Source of the DNA: Cephaloticoccus sp.
GTDB lineage: Bacteria; Verrucomicrobiota; Verrucomicrobiia; Opitutales; Opitutaceae
Length of the DNA stretch: 49,888 nt
Reading direction: 5' to 3'
NCBI GenBank assembly: GCA_021734075.1
Contig: JAIPJW010000008.1
Location: forward strand, 1-49,888
Below, piece by piece: positions 1 to 7,526 of this stretch; position 1 is the stretch's first letter; each line of letters starts with the position of its first letter. Position numbers and translations under genes: made by a program. The notes under the pieces are model-generated. The model saw only the letters and a program-made list of their open reading frames with translations, had not been told where the DNA came from and did no database searches.

Positions 1-541
1 GGACCGTGAGTTCCTGCCCCTTGGCCCAGGCATCCTGGGCAATTGTGGTGGAGCAAACATTGGACACCTGCTCGATGACATTGAGTTCACACAACTTTGC
101 CCCCTGGGCTCCGCTGTCCGGCAACCCACAGAGGCAACGATCGTGCTTGAGTTTCACATCCTGCACGTGCCGGAGCCAATTGTCGGCCAACCCCACCCGT
201 TTGCATTCCATGACCGCCTGCACGCCGCCACAGCCATAGTGGCCCACCACCATGATGTGCTTCACCTTGAGCACATCGACGGCAAATTGGATGACCGAAA
301 GACAATTCAAATCGGTGTGCACCACGACATTGGCAATGTTGCGATGCACAAACACCTCGCCGGGAAGCAATCCGATGATCTCGTTGGCCGGCACGCGACT
401 GTCGGAGCACCCGATCCAGAGATATTCCGGTGTCTGCTGGTGGGAAAGCTTCGCGAAAAACTCCGGGTCAAGATTTTGAATGCGCTGCGCCCATGCCCGA
501 TTCGAAGCAAACAGATGGACCAGTTCTTCCATGGGCGCCAT
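1..541 (-). CDS. can: Beta-class carbonic anhydrase, C-terminus cut off by window edge
   Basis: Interconverts CO2 and bicarbonate in the cytoplasm using a zinc ion. The minus-strand frame carries the beta-class signatures: CSDSR early in the protein (zinc Cys and the Asp-Arg dyad) and HYGCGG about 55 residues later (zinc His and Cys). The surrounding text (LWIGCSDSRVPANEI, VHRNIANVVVHTDLNCL) closely follows the Can type of enterobacteria. About 180 residues are visible; the last few dozen codons lie left of base 1. The start is uncertain: ATG at 541 and ATG at 532 are in frame, and alignment with remembered family members (M-x-x-x-x-x-LFAxN) slightly favours 532. A GTG at 568 is also possible. 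No clear ribosome-binding site precedes any of them. It is divergent from the YebC gene. Family assignment is very secure. Confidence 0.93.
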   Translation of the reverse strand, partial: MAPMEELVHLFASNRAWAQRIQNLDPEFFAKLSHQQTPEYLWIGCSDSRVPANEIIGLLPGEVFVHRNIANVVVHTDLNCLSVIQFAVDVLKVKHIMVVGHYGCGGVQAVMECKRVGLADNWLRHVQDVKLKHDRCLCGLPDSGAQGAKLCELNVIEQVSNVCSTTIAQDAWAKGQELTV

Positions 542-639
542 GTTTTGCAACGCACCGGGGATGTCCACTCCGAATAACTGAATGCCATGCCCCGCGCTTC
601 CGTGTTGCTTGCCGTCGGCGGGCCAATTAGCTCAACGGC

Positions 640-1371
640 ATGGGACGTCAATGGCTGCATGCAAAACGCGCAATAGTTAACGAACGCAAGAGCAAGGTTG
701 CGGGGAAATTAACCAAGGAAATCACGGTCGCCGCCAAGCTGGGCGGCCCTGATCCGGCGGCGAATGCGCGTCTCTTTGCCGCGGTCGAGAAAGCCCGCAA
801 GGCCAGTGTCACCCGTGATGTAATCGAACGGGCCATCGCCAAGGGAGCCGGGATCGGCGGGGACAAAAATGCCCTGGAGCATATTGTTTTCGAGGGTTAT
901 GCCCCCCACAAGGTGCCGCTCATCGTCGAGGTTTACACCGACAACCATCAACGCACCGCCCCCGAGATGCGGGTGTTGTTCCGCCACGGCGTGCTCGGCA
1001 ATGCCGGGAGCAACAAATTCCTCTTCGAAAATGTCGGCCTGGTTGAGGCGCACCACCCCGATGCCGGCATTGATCGCGAGGCCGCGGCCATCGAGGCCGG
1101 CGCCAATGATTTCGAACCCCTGAGTGCGGACCAGAATGATGACATCCCGGAAGATCACGCCGGAGCGCGTTTCATCACGGAAAGGGCCGACGTGCACGCC
1201 GTGTCCACCTGGCTCAAGCACAACGGTTGGACCGTGGTCACCAGCGAACTCGGTTATGTCGCCAAGACTTTTCCGGAACTGGACGAGACCCAGCGCAGCG
1301 AAGTGGGCGAGTTTCTCCAAGCCATCGAAGACCATGATGACGTCCAACGCATCTGGGCGGCGGTGAAATAG
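640..1371 (+). CDS. yebC: YebC/PmpR family regulatory protein
   Basis: A 243-residue protein of the YebC/PmpR/TACO1 family. Members have been described as DNA-binding transcriptional regulators and, more recently, as factors that help ribosomes through difficult sequences such as proline runs. The N-terminus (MGRQWLHAKRAIVNERKSK, then KLTKEITVAAKLGG) is the typical basic start of the family. It is followed by the characteristic VTRDVIERAIAKG and EGYAPHKVPLIVEVYTDN blocks and the LFRHGVLGNAGS loop. Length is normal (about 240). The ATG is well placed by the conserved N-terminus although no strong Shine-Dalgarno is visible. It is a stand-alone gene, divergent from the carbonic anhydrase. Which target it regulates cannot be read from the sequence. 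Confidence 0.93.
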   Translation: MGRQWLHAKRAIVNERKSKVAGKLTKEITVAAKLGGPDPAANARLFAAVEKARKASVTRDVIERAIAKGAGIGGDKNALEHIVFEGYAPHKVPLIVEVYTDNHQRTAPEMRVLFRHGVLGNAGSNKFLFENVGLVEAHHPDAGIDREAAAIEAGANDFEPLSADQNDDIPEDHAGARFITERADVHAVSTWLKHNGWTVVTSELGYVAKTFPELDETQRSEVGEFLQAIEDHDDVQRIWAAVK

Positions 1372-1435
1372 GCTGGCTGGGAGTCCCTGCGGATAAATTG
1401 ACTGCAAGCGGATTTCCGCATTCAATCATCCTTCC

Positions 1436-1672
1436 ATGTCCACTCCCCATATCGCCCAAAAATCCCCCTACGTTAAAAAAATGGCCGCGGGCACCTACTG
1501 GTGGTGCGCCTGCGGTTTGTCCAAGGATCAACCCCTGTGTGACGGGTCGCACAAAGGCAGTGGCCTCACGCCGAAAAAGGTCGTTTTGGCCACCGAACAA
1601 ACGGTGGCTTGGTGCGGCTGCAAGCATTCGGCCAACGGGGCCATGTGCGATGGCGGGCACAAAAAACTTTGA
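1436..1672 (+). CDS. CDGSH iron-sulfur domain protein
   Basis: A 78-residue protein with two CDGSH-type motifs: CACGLSKDQPLCDGSH (about residues 24-39) and WCGCKHSANGAMCDGGH (about 59-75). Each has the three-Cys one-His spacing (CxC, then C and H) that binds a 2Fe-2S cluster. Bacterial tandem-CDGSH proteins are small soluble proteins implicated in iron-sulfur or redox handling; the exact role is unknown. The lysine-rich C-terminal tail is normal. The gene lies 64 bp after yebC in the same direction, so co-transcription is possible but not shown. Confidence 0.92.
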   Translation: MSTPHIAQKSPYVKKMAAGTYWWCACGLSKDQPLCDGSHKGSGLTPKKVVLATEQTVAWCGCKHSANGAMCDGGHKKL

Positions 1673-1793
1673 AACCAAATCAGGTGCCGGCCGGGGTGGT
1701 TCGCCGATTCACATTAATGTTACACCTGCGCTCTTGTCTTAGGCCGATCTTCACCCAAAATAGCCGGTTCCGCTTCCATTGCCAGTCCGCACC

Positions 1794-2690
1794 ATGATCC
1801 CGAAATCATTCCTCCTTTTCCCCCGCCGGGTCATGCGAGCGTGCTGGTGTGTCTTGGCCATGCTGCTGGTCGCACTGGCAACTCCCGAGGCCTCGGCCGT
1901 GATCGTGACCTTTCCCGGCTTTGGCAATGCCAGCGGGCTTTCGTTGCAGGGTAATGCCACCATCTTTACCGTCGGGGGTGAATCGGTGCTTCGTCTGGTG
2001 CCCGCTTCGACCAATCAAAGCGGTTCGGCCTTTGGTTCGACCAAACTCAGTTCGGCCACTTTCAGCACGGCTTTCCAGTTCCGCATCACCAATGCCGGGG
2101 GCATTACCGACAACTTCGGCCAGGCGGGTGGCGACGGCTTTACTTTCATTGTGCAGAATGAGGCGGTCAACGTCGTGGGCAGCACCGGAATTGCCCTCGG
2201 CATCGGAGGCATCTCCCCCAGCATTGCGGTGGAATTCGACACTTACAGCAACAGTGAGATCAGTTCCAATCACGTGGGAATCGATGTGAACGGCAATTAT
2301 AACTCTGTCGCCCATGCCGATATCGGCACCGTGTTTGGCTCCGGCGTCCGGCTGGACAGTCCCACTTCGACCGCCACCACCTGGACCGCCTGGATCGATT
2401 ACAACGGCACCTCCTTCGAGGTCCGGCTGAGCAATACGGATGTCCGCCCAATCAATGCCTTGCTCACCCACTCGATTGACTTGGTCAGCACCCTGGGTTC
2501 CTCCAGCACCTATATTGGATTCACGGCATCGACCGGTTCAGCTTACGGTAATTATGACATTGTGAATTGGGCCTACTCGGATGCGTTTGTCTCCGGTGGT
2601 ATCAGTCCAGTCCCCGAGCCCTCGACCTTGACCCTGCTGGGCTTGGGGTTGGGCTGCGTCGGTTTCATCGCCTGGCGTCGGCGCCGCTGA
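1794..2690 (+). CDS. PEP-CTERM protein with L-type (legume-like) lectin domain
   Basis: A secreted 298-residue protein. A signal peptide (about residues 1-35, hydrophobic run CVLAMLLVALATPEASA) precedes a legume-lectin fold with its typical stretches: GDGFTFIVQN, IAVEFDTYSN (metal- and sugar-binding region), HVGIDVNGN, WTAWIDYNG and YIGFTASTG followed by YDIVNWAYS. The last 28 residues form a PEP-CTERM sorting signal: VPEP, a hydrophobic segment and RRRR. Such tails are recognised by an exosortase in the inner membrane; one is encoded in this window at 47761-48762. The lectin domain suggests binding to a cell-surface or extracellular glycan; the ligand is unknown. The start used is the ATG before the signal peptide; a TTG five codons upstream is also in frame. 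Confidence 0.9.
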   Translation: MIPKSFLLFPRRVMRACWCVLAMLLVALATPEASAVIVTFPGFGNASGLSLQGNATIFTVGGESVLRLVPASTNQSGSAFGSTKLSSATFSTAFQFRITNAGGITDNFGQAGGDGFTFIVQNEAVNVVGSTGIALGIGGISPSIAVEFDTYSNSEISSNHVGIDVNGNYNSVAHADIGTVFGSGVRLDSPTSTATTWTAWIDYNGTSFEVRLSNTDVRPINALLTHSIDLVSTLGSSSTYIGFTASTGSAYGNYDIVNWAYSDAFVSGGISPVPEPSTLTLLGLGLGCVGFIAWRRRR

Positions 2691-2808
2691 TTCACCCGAC
2701 AGAGTCTATGCGGCCGCACCCGGCCTCAGCAGTCGTTTTCACCGGATTTGGTGCTTTGCCTGCTCAAACTCGTGTCCCAGACTTCCGCGGGCATACGTGT
2801 AATTCCCC

Positions 2809-5448
2809 GTGAGCACGAATCCACTACCTCCCAAAAAAGTCGCCGACCTCAATGCCCGGGAGTTGCACATTTTCAAGCAGTGGATCGGCCATGAACCCGG
2901 GGGCGGCCTGGTGCCCTACCCCACGCCGGAGGAACGCCACACCAGAAGGCGCCGTGAACGCTGGAAGCAACGTTACGCCGGAAAGGGAAATCCGGAACCT
3001 TCGTTGCTGATCAAGGCTGAGCAGCTGAAGCGGCTGGGCCAAAATGTGAAAGTTCACCCCGCGGCCAAAAAATGGCAGGAGCACGTATTCAAGGAGGCTG
3101 ACGAGGTCGCCGGACTGGACCAGACCTTCTGGTCGTCATTCATCAGTGAGTTGGGGCCATGGAATTGCCGGGGCAACTATTGCCCGCACTGCATCGGTAA
3201 TAAATCCGGCGAGGGTTTGAACCTGTATTTCTGGGATTGGAACTGGCGTAATCCCGATAGCTTGCGCTGTCCACATTGCGGCTTCTCCTTTCCGGATGCG
3301 CGCTATCCAGAGGAGGGAGAGTTGGTCCTCCCGCGCTTGAACCAGCGCTACACGTTTTACGTGCGGCCCGACGAGACAACCACCACCGACTGGCGCCGGG
3401 GCGAAAAGGCGGCCCGTTACGTGGGCGAACCGGTGCACGTGTCCTTCGCGGGCAACCTCCGCGCCATGAAACTGGCTTGGGCGCTGGGCAAGGCGACCCC
3501 ATTGAGCTTGGCCTATGCCATCAGTCGGAAGAAAAAATATGCCCGCACGTTGCAGCACATCCTGCTGCGCATGGCCGAAGTTTATCCTGGTTTCCCTTTG
3601 CACAGTTATTTGCAGGATTCGGTCGATGCCGATCCGGGTTATGCCGTGGAGCATGCCGATGCCCTGCCGACGGTTTTCAAACGGAATGCTTGTTTCAGTG
3701 CCTACACCGGCAGGGCCGACGCATTTTTTCACGGGGAAACCACCACCGTAAAAACCAAGGTGGCCTCGGGATTGTGGGGGGCCAGCCGCCTGGCGCCGGA
3801 GATGGCGGCCACTGCGGATACGTTTGTTTCCCTGTTTCAGGCCTATGATCTGGTAAAAACCGCTCTCCCCCGGCCTGCCCGCGTCCGCATCGAGCAGGAA
3901 TTCCTTTTGGAGCTCTACCTCGACGTCAAGGCCTACACGCCGATCACGAACAAGGCGGGTCCGGTGCGAGCAGCCCGGGTCGCCTTTGGCTTGGTCTATG
4001 GCGATGAACGGGAGCTCAAGGCCGGCTTGGCCGGATTTCATGCGATTCTGGCCGGACAGTTTTATCCGGATGGTTCCATGAAGGAGGCGCCGGTTTACGG
4101 CCACAAGCCCATTGGAGAGGGTTTGTGGCGCATCCCGGAAATGCTGCGCGGTCACACCGATTTGTATGCGCAGGGTCTTTACCGGCGGGCCCTGCAAACC
4201 CTGGTCGAGCTAGCCACGCCGGCTGGTTTGTGGCCCGCGCTGGATGATTCCTATGCCTGTTCCCGTCTCCCACAGCGAACCGTCGACATCGCCCGGTTGC
4301 GCTGCGGCATTCCCATCCCAGGGCCGACGGGAACCCCTTCCGATTTTGCCATCACCAACGAGGACCTTGCCGACAAAACCAAACGGACCAAACCCCGGGT
4401 TTTGAACAAGTATTATGCAGACCGGCGCCTCGCCTGCCTGGGTATCGGTGCGGGTCCGGATCGCATCCAACTGTATCTTTCCGGGGCTGATGGCCTCACG
4501 GGGCATCGCCACCACGACGTGATGAACGTGCAGCTTTTTGCCGGTCATTGGGATGTCTTCCCGGACTTGGGTTATCTCTGGGATCACCCCGGGAAAAAAT
4601 GGGCCGCTGCCACGCCGAGTCATCAGACGGTCACGGTGGATGAGCTAAACTCATCCGCAGCGAAGCCCAGTGAACTGCTGGCCTTTGTTGACAAGGGCAA
4701 TGCGCGACATGTGGACATGATGACCACCTTGGCCAATGGCACCGTGCTGCGCCGGGCGGTGACCTTGATCCGCAAACCGGATGGCCTGCCCATGCTCATT
4801 GATGTCTTCGAGGTCAACGGAGCCGGGACCCATGATTACACCATGCGGGCAAATATGCCTTCGGGGCAATCGACGGTCCCAGGCATCCGCAAGGAGGATC
4901 CCGTCTTTTTCTCACCGGTGGGCAGTCAGGATTTTTATGTGCCCCCAAGGCATCCCGCCAAACCGGCAAAATTTGCCTTGGACCGGCGCCTCCAACCCCG
5001 GCGCCAATTCCTCTATCAGGGACATTCCCATTACCCCCTCAGACATTTCATGACCGGCGGGAAGACGCCGGGAGGCTGGCAGGCCACGTGGAGCCGTCAC
5101 CCGCGTCGCGTTACGGCCCACGTGTTGAGCGACTGTGACGAGTTGATCACCTACCAGTCGCCCGCCTGGCGCAGCCAGTCAGCCGTGGCGGCGGAACCCA
5201 ATGACTATGCTGACACCGTGGTGCTCAGGAACCGCCGCGCCAAGAGTCGATACATCGTCGTCTTCGAGGTGAGCAAAGGCGCCAACCAAATCCAGGAAGT
5301 GTCAGTCAACAAAGCCGTGGGTCATGCCGATATCCGGGTTGCCATAAAACTAACCGATGCTCGTCAGCTCGACGTCAGCATACCCGGGACTTTGGCTGCT
5401 AACATCCCATCACGCTTTGCGATCCGCCAAGACAAAAGTAAACTTTGA
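2809..5448 (+). CDS. Heparinase II/III-fold protein with internal zinc ribbon
   Basis: An 879-residue protein of the heparinase II/III polysaccharide-lyase superfamily (helical toroid plus beta-sandwich). Around residues 125-165 two CPHC pairs (YCPHC and RCPHC) form a probable zinc ribbon. The lyase C-terminal domain shows GHRHHD (H566, H568, D570), then VFPDLGYLWDHP and SHQTVTVDE, blocks typical of the superfamily. By family analogy it would cleave or bind uronic-acid-containing polysaccharide, but the substrate cannot be predicted. There is no signal peptide; the N-terminus is charged (PPKKVADLNARELHIFKQW). The start is a GTG. It lies 118 bp after the lectin gene and upstream of a convergent gene pair. 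Catalytic competence is unproven. Confidence 0.8.
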   Translation: MSTNPLPPKKVADLNARELHIFKQWIGHEPGGGLVPYPTPEERHTRRRRERWKQRYAGKGNPEPSLLIKAEQLKRLGQNVKVHPAAKKWQEHVFKEADEVAGLDQTFWSSFISELGPWNCRGNYCPHCIGNKSGEGLNLYFWDWNWRNPDSLRCPHCGFSFPDARYPEEGELVLPRLNQRYTFYVRPDETTTTDWRRGEKAARYVGEPVHVSFAGNLRAMKLAWALGKATPLSLAYAISRKKKYARTLQHILLRMAEVYPGFPLHSYLQDSVDADPGYAVEHADALPTVFKRNACFSAYTGRADAFFHGETTTVKTKVASGLWGASRLAPEMAATADTFVSLFQAYDLVKTALPRPARVRIEQEFLLELYLDVKAYTPITNKAGPVRAARVAFGLVYGDERELKAGLAGFHAILAGQFYPDGSMKEAPVYGHKPIGEGLWRIPEMLRGHTDLYAQGLYRRALQTLVELATPAGLWPALDDSYACSRLPQRTVDIARLRCGIPIPGPTGTPSDFAITNEDLADKTKRTKPRVLNKYYADRRLACLGIGAGPDRIQLYLSGADGLTGHRHHDVMNVQLFAGHWDVFPDLGYLWDHPGKKWAAATPSHQTVTVDELNSSAAKPSELLAFVDKGNARHVDMMTTLANGTVLRRAVTLIRKPDGLPMLIDVFEVNGAGTHDYTMRANMPSGQSTVPGIRKEDPVFFSPVGSQDFYVPPRHPAKPAKFALDRRLQPRRQFLYQGHSHYPLRHFMTGGKTPGGWQATWSRHPRRVTAHVLSDCDELITYQSPAWRSQSAVAAEPNDYADTVVLRNRRAKSRYIVVFEVSKGANQIQEVSVNKAVGHADIRVAIKLTDARQLDVSIPGTLAANIPSRFAIRQDKSKL

Positions 5449-5517
5449 TTCCTTGCCGGCCCCACCCTTGTTGATCCCTCGGGGCAATGGAATTCGGGCA
5501 ACTGCTTCCCTATTTTC

Positions 5518-6171
5518 TCACCCTCTTGTTCCGCTGTAGCGGAATCTGCGTTTGCCAGACGAAGCCCAAAATAAATCCACGAAAGTGCAAACCGCCTCTC
5601 CGTTCCTCCGGGCCGGGGTGAACTCCAGGCGGTTCACGGTGCGTTCATCAATTTTCACCGTCCTTTGCGGGTGGGTGTAAATGATGGTGCATCCTGCCAC
5701 CTTGCCTTTCTCATCCACGAGAAAACGCAGCACGGCCACATTCAATTGCCGATCGTCCCAGGCTTTCAGCAAGCCACTAAATTTCAGAAAATAGCGCTGC
5801 GCCAAAACAGCTGCGCTATCAACCTGATCATCGCGGTATATGATCCTCCCATCCGCCATGTGCTCCGGCGAGGCTGTGTTCGCGCAAGCCACATCCAGTT
5901 CAGTGGGAAACTCTATGGGTATACGGCTTTTCTTTCCAGCATAGTTGGCGGGGAACTTCAGCCACGACAATCGCCGCAATATCGCCATTTCCGGCAGGTC
6001 ACTTGCATTTTCCGTGATGGTGGGATTGGCGGCCCGGCCATTGGCATCGATAACGAATTCCACCACGGCTTTGCGCATGACAAAGATGTCCGCCGCGCCG
6101 GCGTGCACCCAACAAGTCGAAAGCATTAGCAGGGTGATAAACGTCCCACCCAATTTGATGCGCTTGCTCAT
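5518..6171 (-). CDS. Secreted protein with TonB-C-like repeats
   Basis: A 217-residue exported protein with an N-terminal signal peptide (GGTFITLLMLSTCWVHAGA). Two segments resemble the TonB C-terminal fold. One is around residues 35-90 (AVVEFVIDANGRAANPTI, then WLKFPA); the other is around 140-205 (AVLRFLVDEKGKVAGCTII, then RLEFTPARRNGEAV). Such periplasmic energy-transducer-like domains are common in Verrucomicrobiota without a membrane anchor. There is no ExbB/ExbD or TonB-dependent receptor nearby, so a role in outer-membrane transport is not supported by context. It lies 17 bp downstream of the methyltransferase gene on the same strand and may share its transcript. Function is unknown; fold assignment is moderate. 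Confidence 0.7.
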   Translation of the reverse strand: MSKRIKLGGTFITLLMLSTCWVHAGAADIFVMRKAVVEFVIDANGRAANPTITENASDLPEMAILRRLSWLKFPANYAGKKSRIPIEFPTELDVACANTASPEHMADGRIIYRDDQVDSAAVLAQRYFLKFSGLLKAWDDRQLNVAVLRFLVDEKGKVAGCTIIYTHPQRTVKIDERTVNRLEFTPARRNGEAVCTFVDLFWASSGKRRFRYSGTRG

Positions 6172-6188
6172 TGCTTATCGACCCAGCA

Positions 6189-7409
6189 TCACACCACCCG
6201 CGCCCAGAGGATCTTGAGATAGCGGCTTTCCAAGCAGTTGGAAAAGACGGGATGATCCGCGCCCGGACCCGTGCGGTCGAAAAATTGCAGACGCCGGTCC
6301 AAACGGTGGGCCGCCTTGATAACATGCGCCTCGAAATCCTCCAGGCTCAACAATCCGGAACAGGAACAGGTCACGAAGATGCCGCCCGGTTTCACCAGGC
6401 TGATCGCAAGCAGGTTCAAGTCCTCGTATTTCTGGCGCCCCTCCCAATTGCCCGCCACGTCACGGGTGAAGATGAACTTGGGTGGATCGAGCATCACCAC
6501 ATCCCACTTTTCGCCGTTTTGCTGCATCTGGCGCGCATAGGCAAAGGCATCGGCGTGGACAAACTTGATACGCGCCTGGTTCAGGTTGGCGTTGCGCTTG
6601 GCCTGGGCAATCGCAGCCTCGTCGAGATCCACCGCGGTGACCTCGGCCGCCCCGCCGGTGACCTTGGCGTTAAGCGAAAACCCCGCCGTGTAACAACACA
6701 GGTCGAGCACCCGCATGTCCTTCGTGAATCGGGCAAAGGCCTTCCGATTTTCCCGTTGATCGCAGAAAAAACCGGTTTTGTGACCTTCGGCAAAATCCAC
6801 CTCGTAGCGGATGCCATGCTCGCGAATCTTCACCTTGGTCGGCGCCGCCGCATTGGTTTCATTGAAGGTCGAGGGCTTGATGCCTTCCAAGCTGCCCAGG
6901 TCATGATCCACGTGCACCCGCGCAAATCTGGTGCCCGCCAGTTCATGCAGCAGCGGCAGCCATCCGGGCAGGCGTTGGGCCATGCCGAGGGAGTAAATTT
7001 CACACAGCAGGGTGTCACCGTAGCGGTCGATGGTCAGTCCGCTCATGCCGTCGCCATCGGAATTGAGCAACCGCCAGGCATCGCTGACCTCATCCAATTT
7101 GAACAGTTCGCGCCGCAATGCCACTGCCCGGCGAATCGCCTGCTCAAAGTAAATTTCATCCAAAGGCAACTCACCATGCGCCACCACCCGCAGCGGGATC
7201 TTGGCCCGGGGGTTGTAAAGTCCGATGCCCGCCCGCTCGCCGGACTTGTCATAGACGTTGACCAGGTCTCCGGGCCGGGCGTCCGGTGATACCTGGCCGA
7301 GCAGACGGGGGAAGATGGCCGGCTGAAACGAGAAATATTTCAACTGGGCCCATGGCTTGGGCCATGAACTGCGATCTGGGGGTGCGGAAGTCGGCTTGTC
7401 GTCGGCCAT
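6189..7409 (-). CDS. Class I rRNA (cytosine-5)-methyltransferase, RlmI-like
   Basis: A SAM-dependent methyltransferase of the RlmI/YccW type, which modifies a cytosine of 23S rRNA in characterised members. An N-terminal PUA-like RNA-binding domain (VSPDARPGDLVNVYDKSGE, then GIGLYNPRAKIPLRV) is followed by an EEHUD-like middle domain and a Rossmann domain. The Rossmann domain has the SAM loop DLCCYTAGFSLNA, acidic residue VDLDEAA, catalytic VMLDPPKF and CSCSG. The total of 406 residues from ATG 7409 matches the usual length near 400. A GTG 14 codons upstream (7451) is also in frame, but conserved sequence begins after the ATG. The upstream neighbour is the divergent first tandem heparinase-fold gene. 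Confidence 0.9.
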   Translation of the reverse strand: MADDKPTSAPPDRSSWPKPWAQLKYFSFQPAIFPRLLGQVSPDARPGDLVNVYDKSGERAGIGLYNPRAKIPLRVVAHGELPLDEIYFEQAIRRAVALRRELFKLDEVSDAWRLLNSDGDGMSGLTIDRYGDTLLCEIYSLGMAQRLPGWLPLLHELAGTRFARVHVDHDLGSLEGIKPSTFNETNAAAPTKVKIREHGIRYEVDFAEGHKTGFFCDQRENRKAFARFTKDMRVLDLCCYTAGFSLNAKVTGGAAEVTAVDLDEAAIAQAKRNANLNQARIKFVHADAFAYARQMQQNGEKWDVVMLDPPKFIFTRDVAGNWEGRQKYEDLNLLAISLVKPGGIFVTCSCSGLLSLEDFEAHVIKAAHRLDRRLQFFDRTGPGADHPVFSNCLESRYLKILWARVV

Positions 7410-7526
7410 CTCCCTTGCATGGCCGAGGGCCGGTGGACAGGCAAGCCACACCGCAGGATGAATGTTCGCACCGATTATATACTCTGAAGTTGCGCCCGAC
7501 CGGCCATTGCCTAGGCCTAGCGAGCG

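Noticed and set aside
6171-7289. Open frame of 372 codons opposite the RlmI-like methyltransferase
   Set aside because: Antisense shadow; the minus strand carries all methyltransferase motifs.
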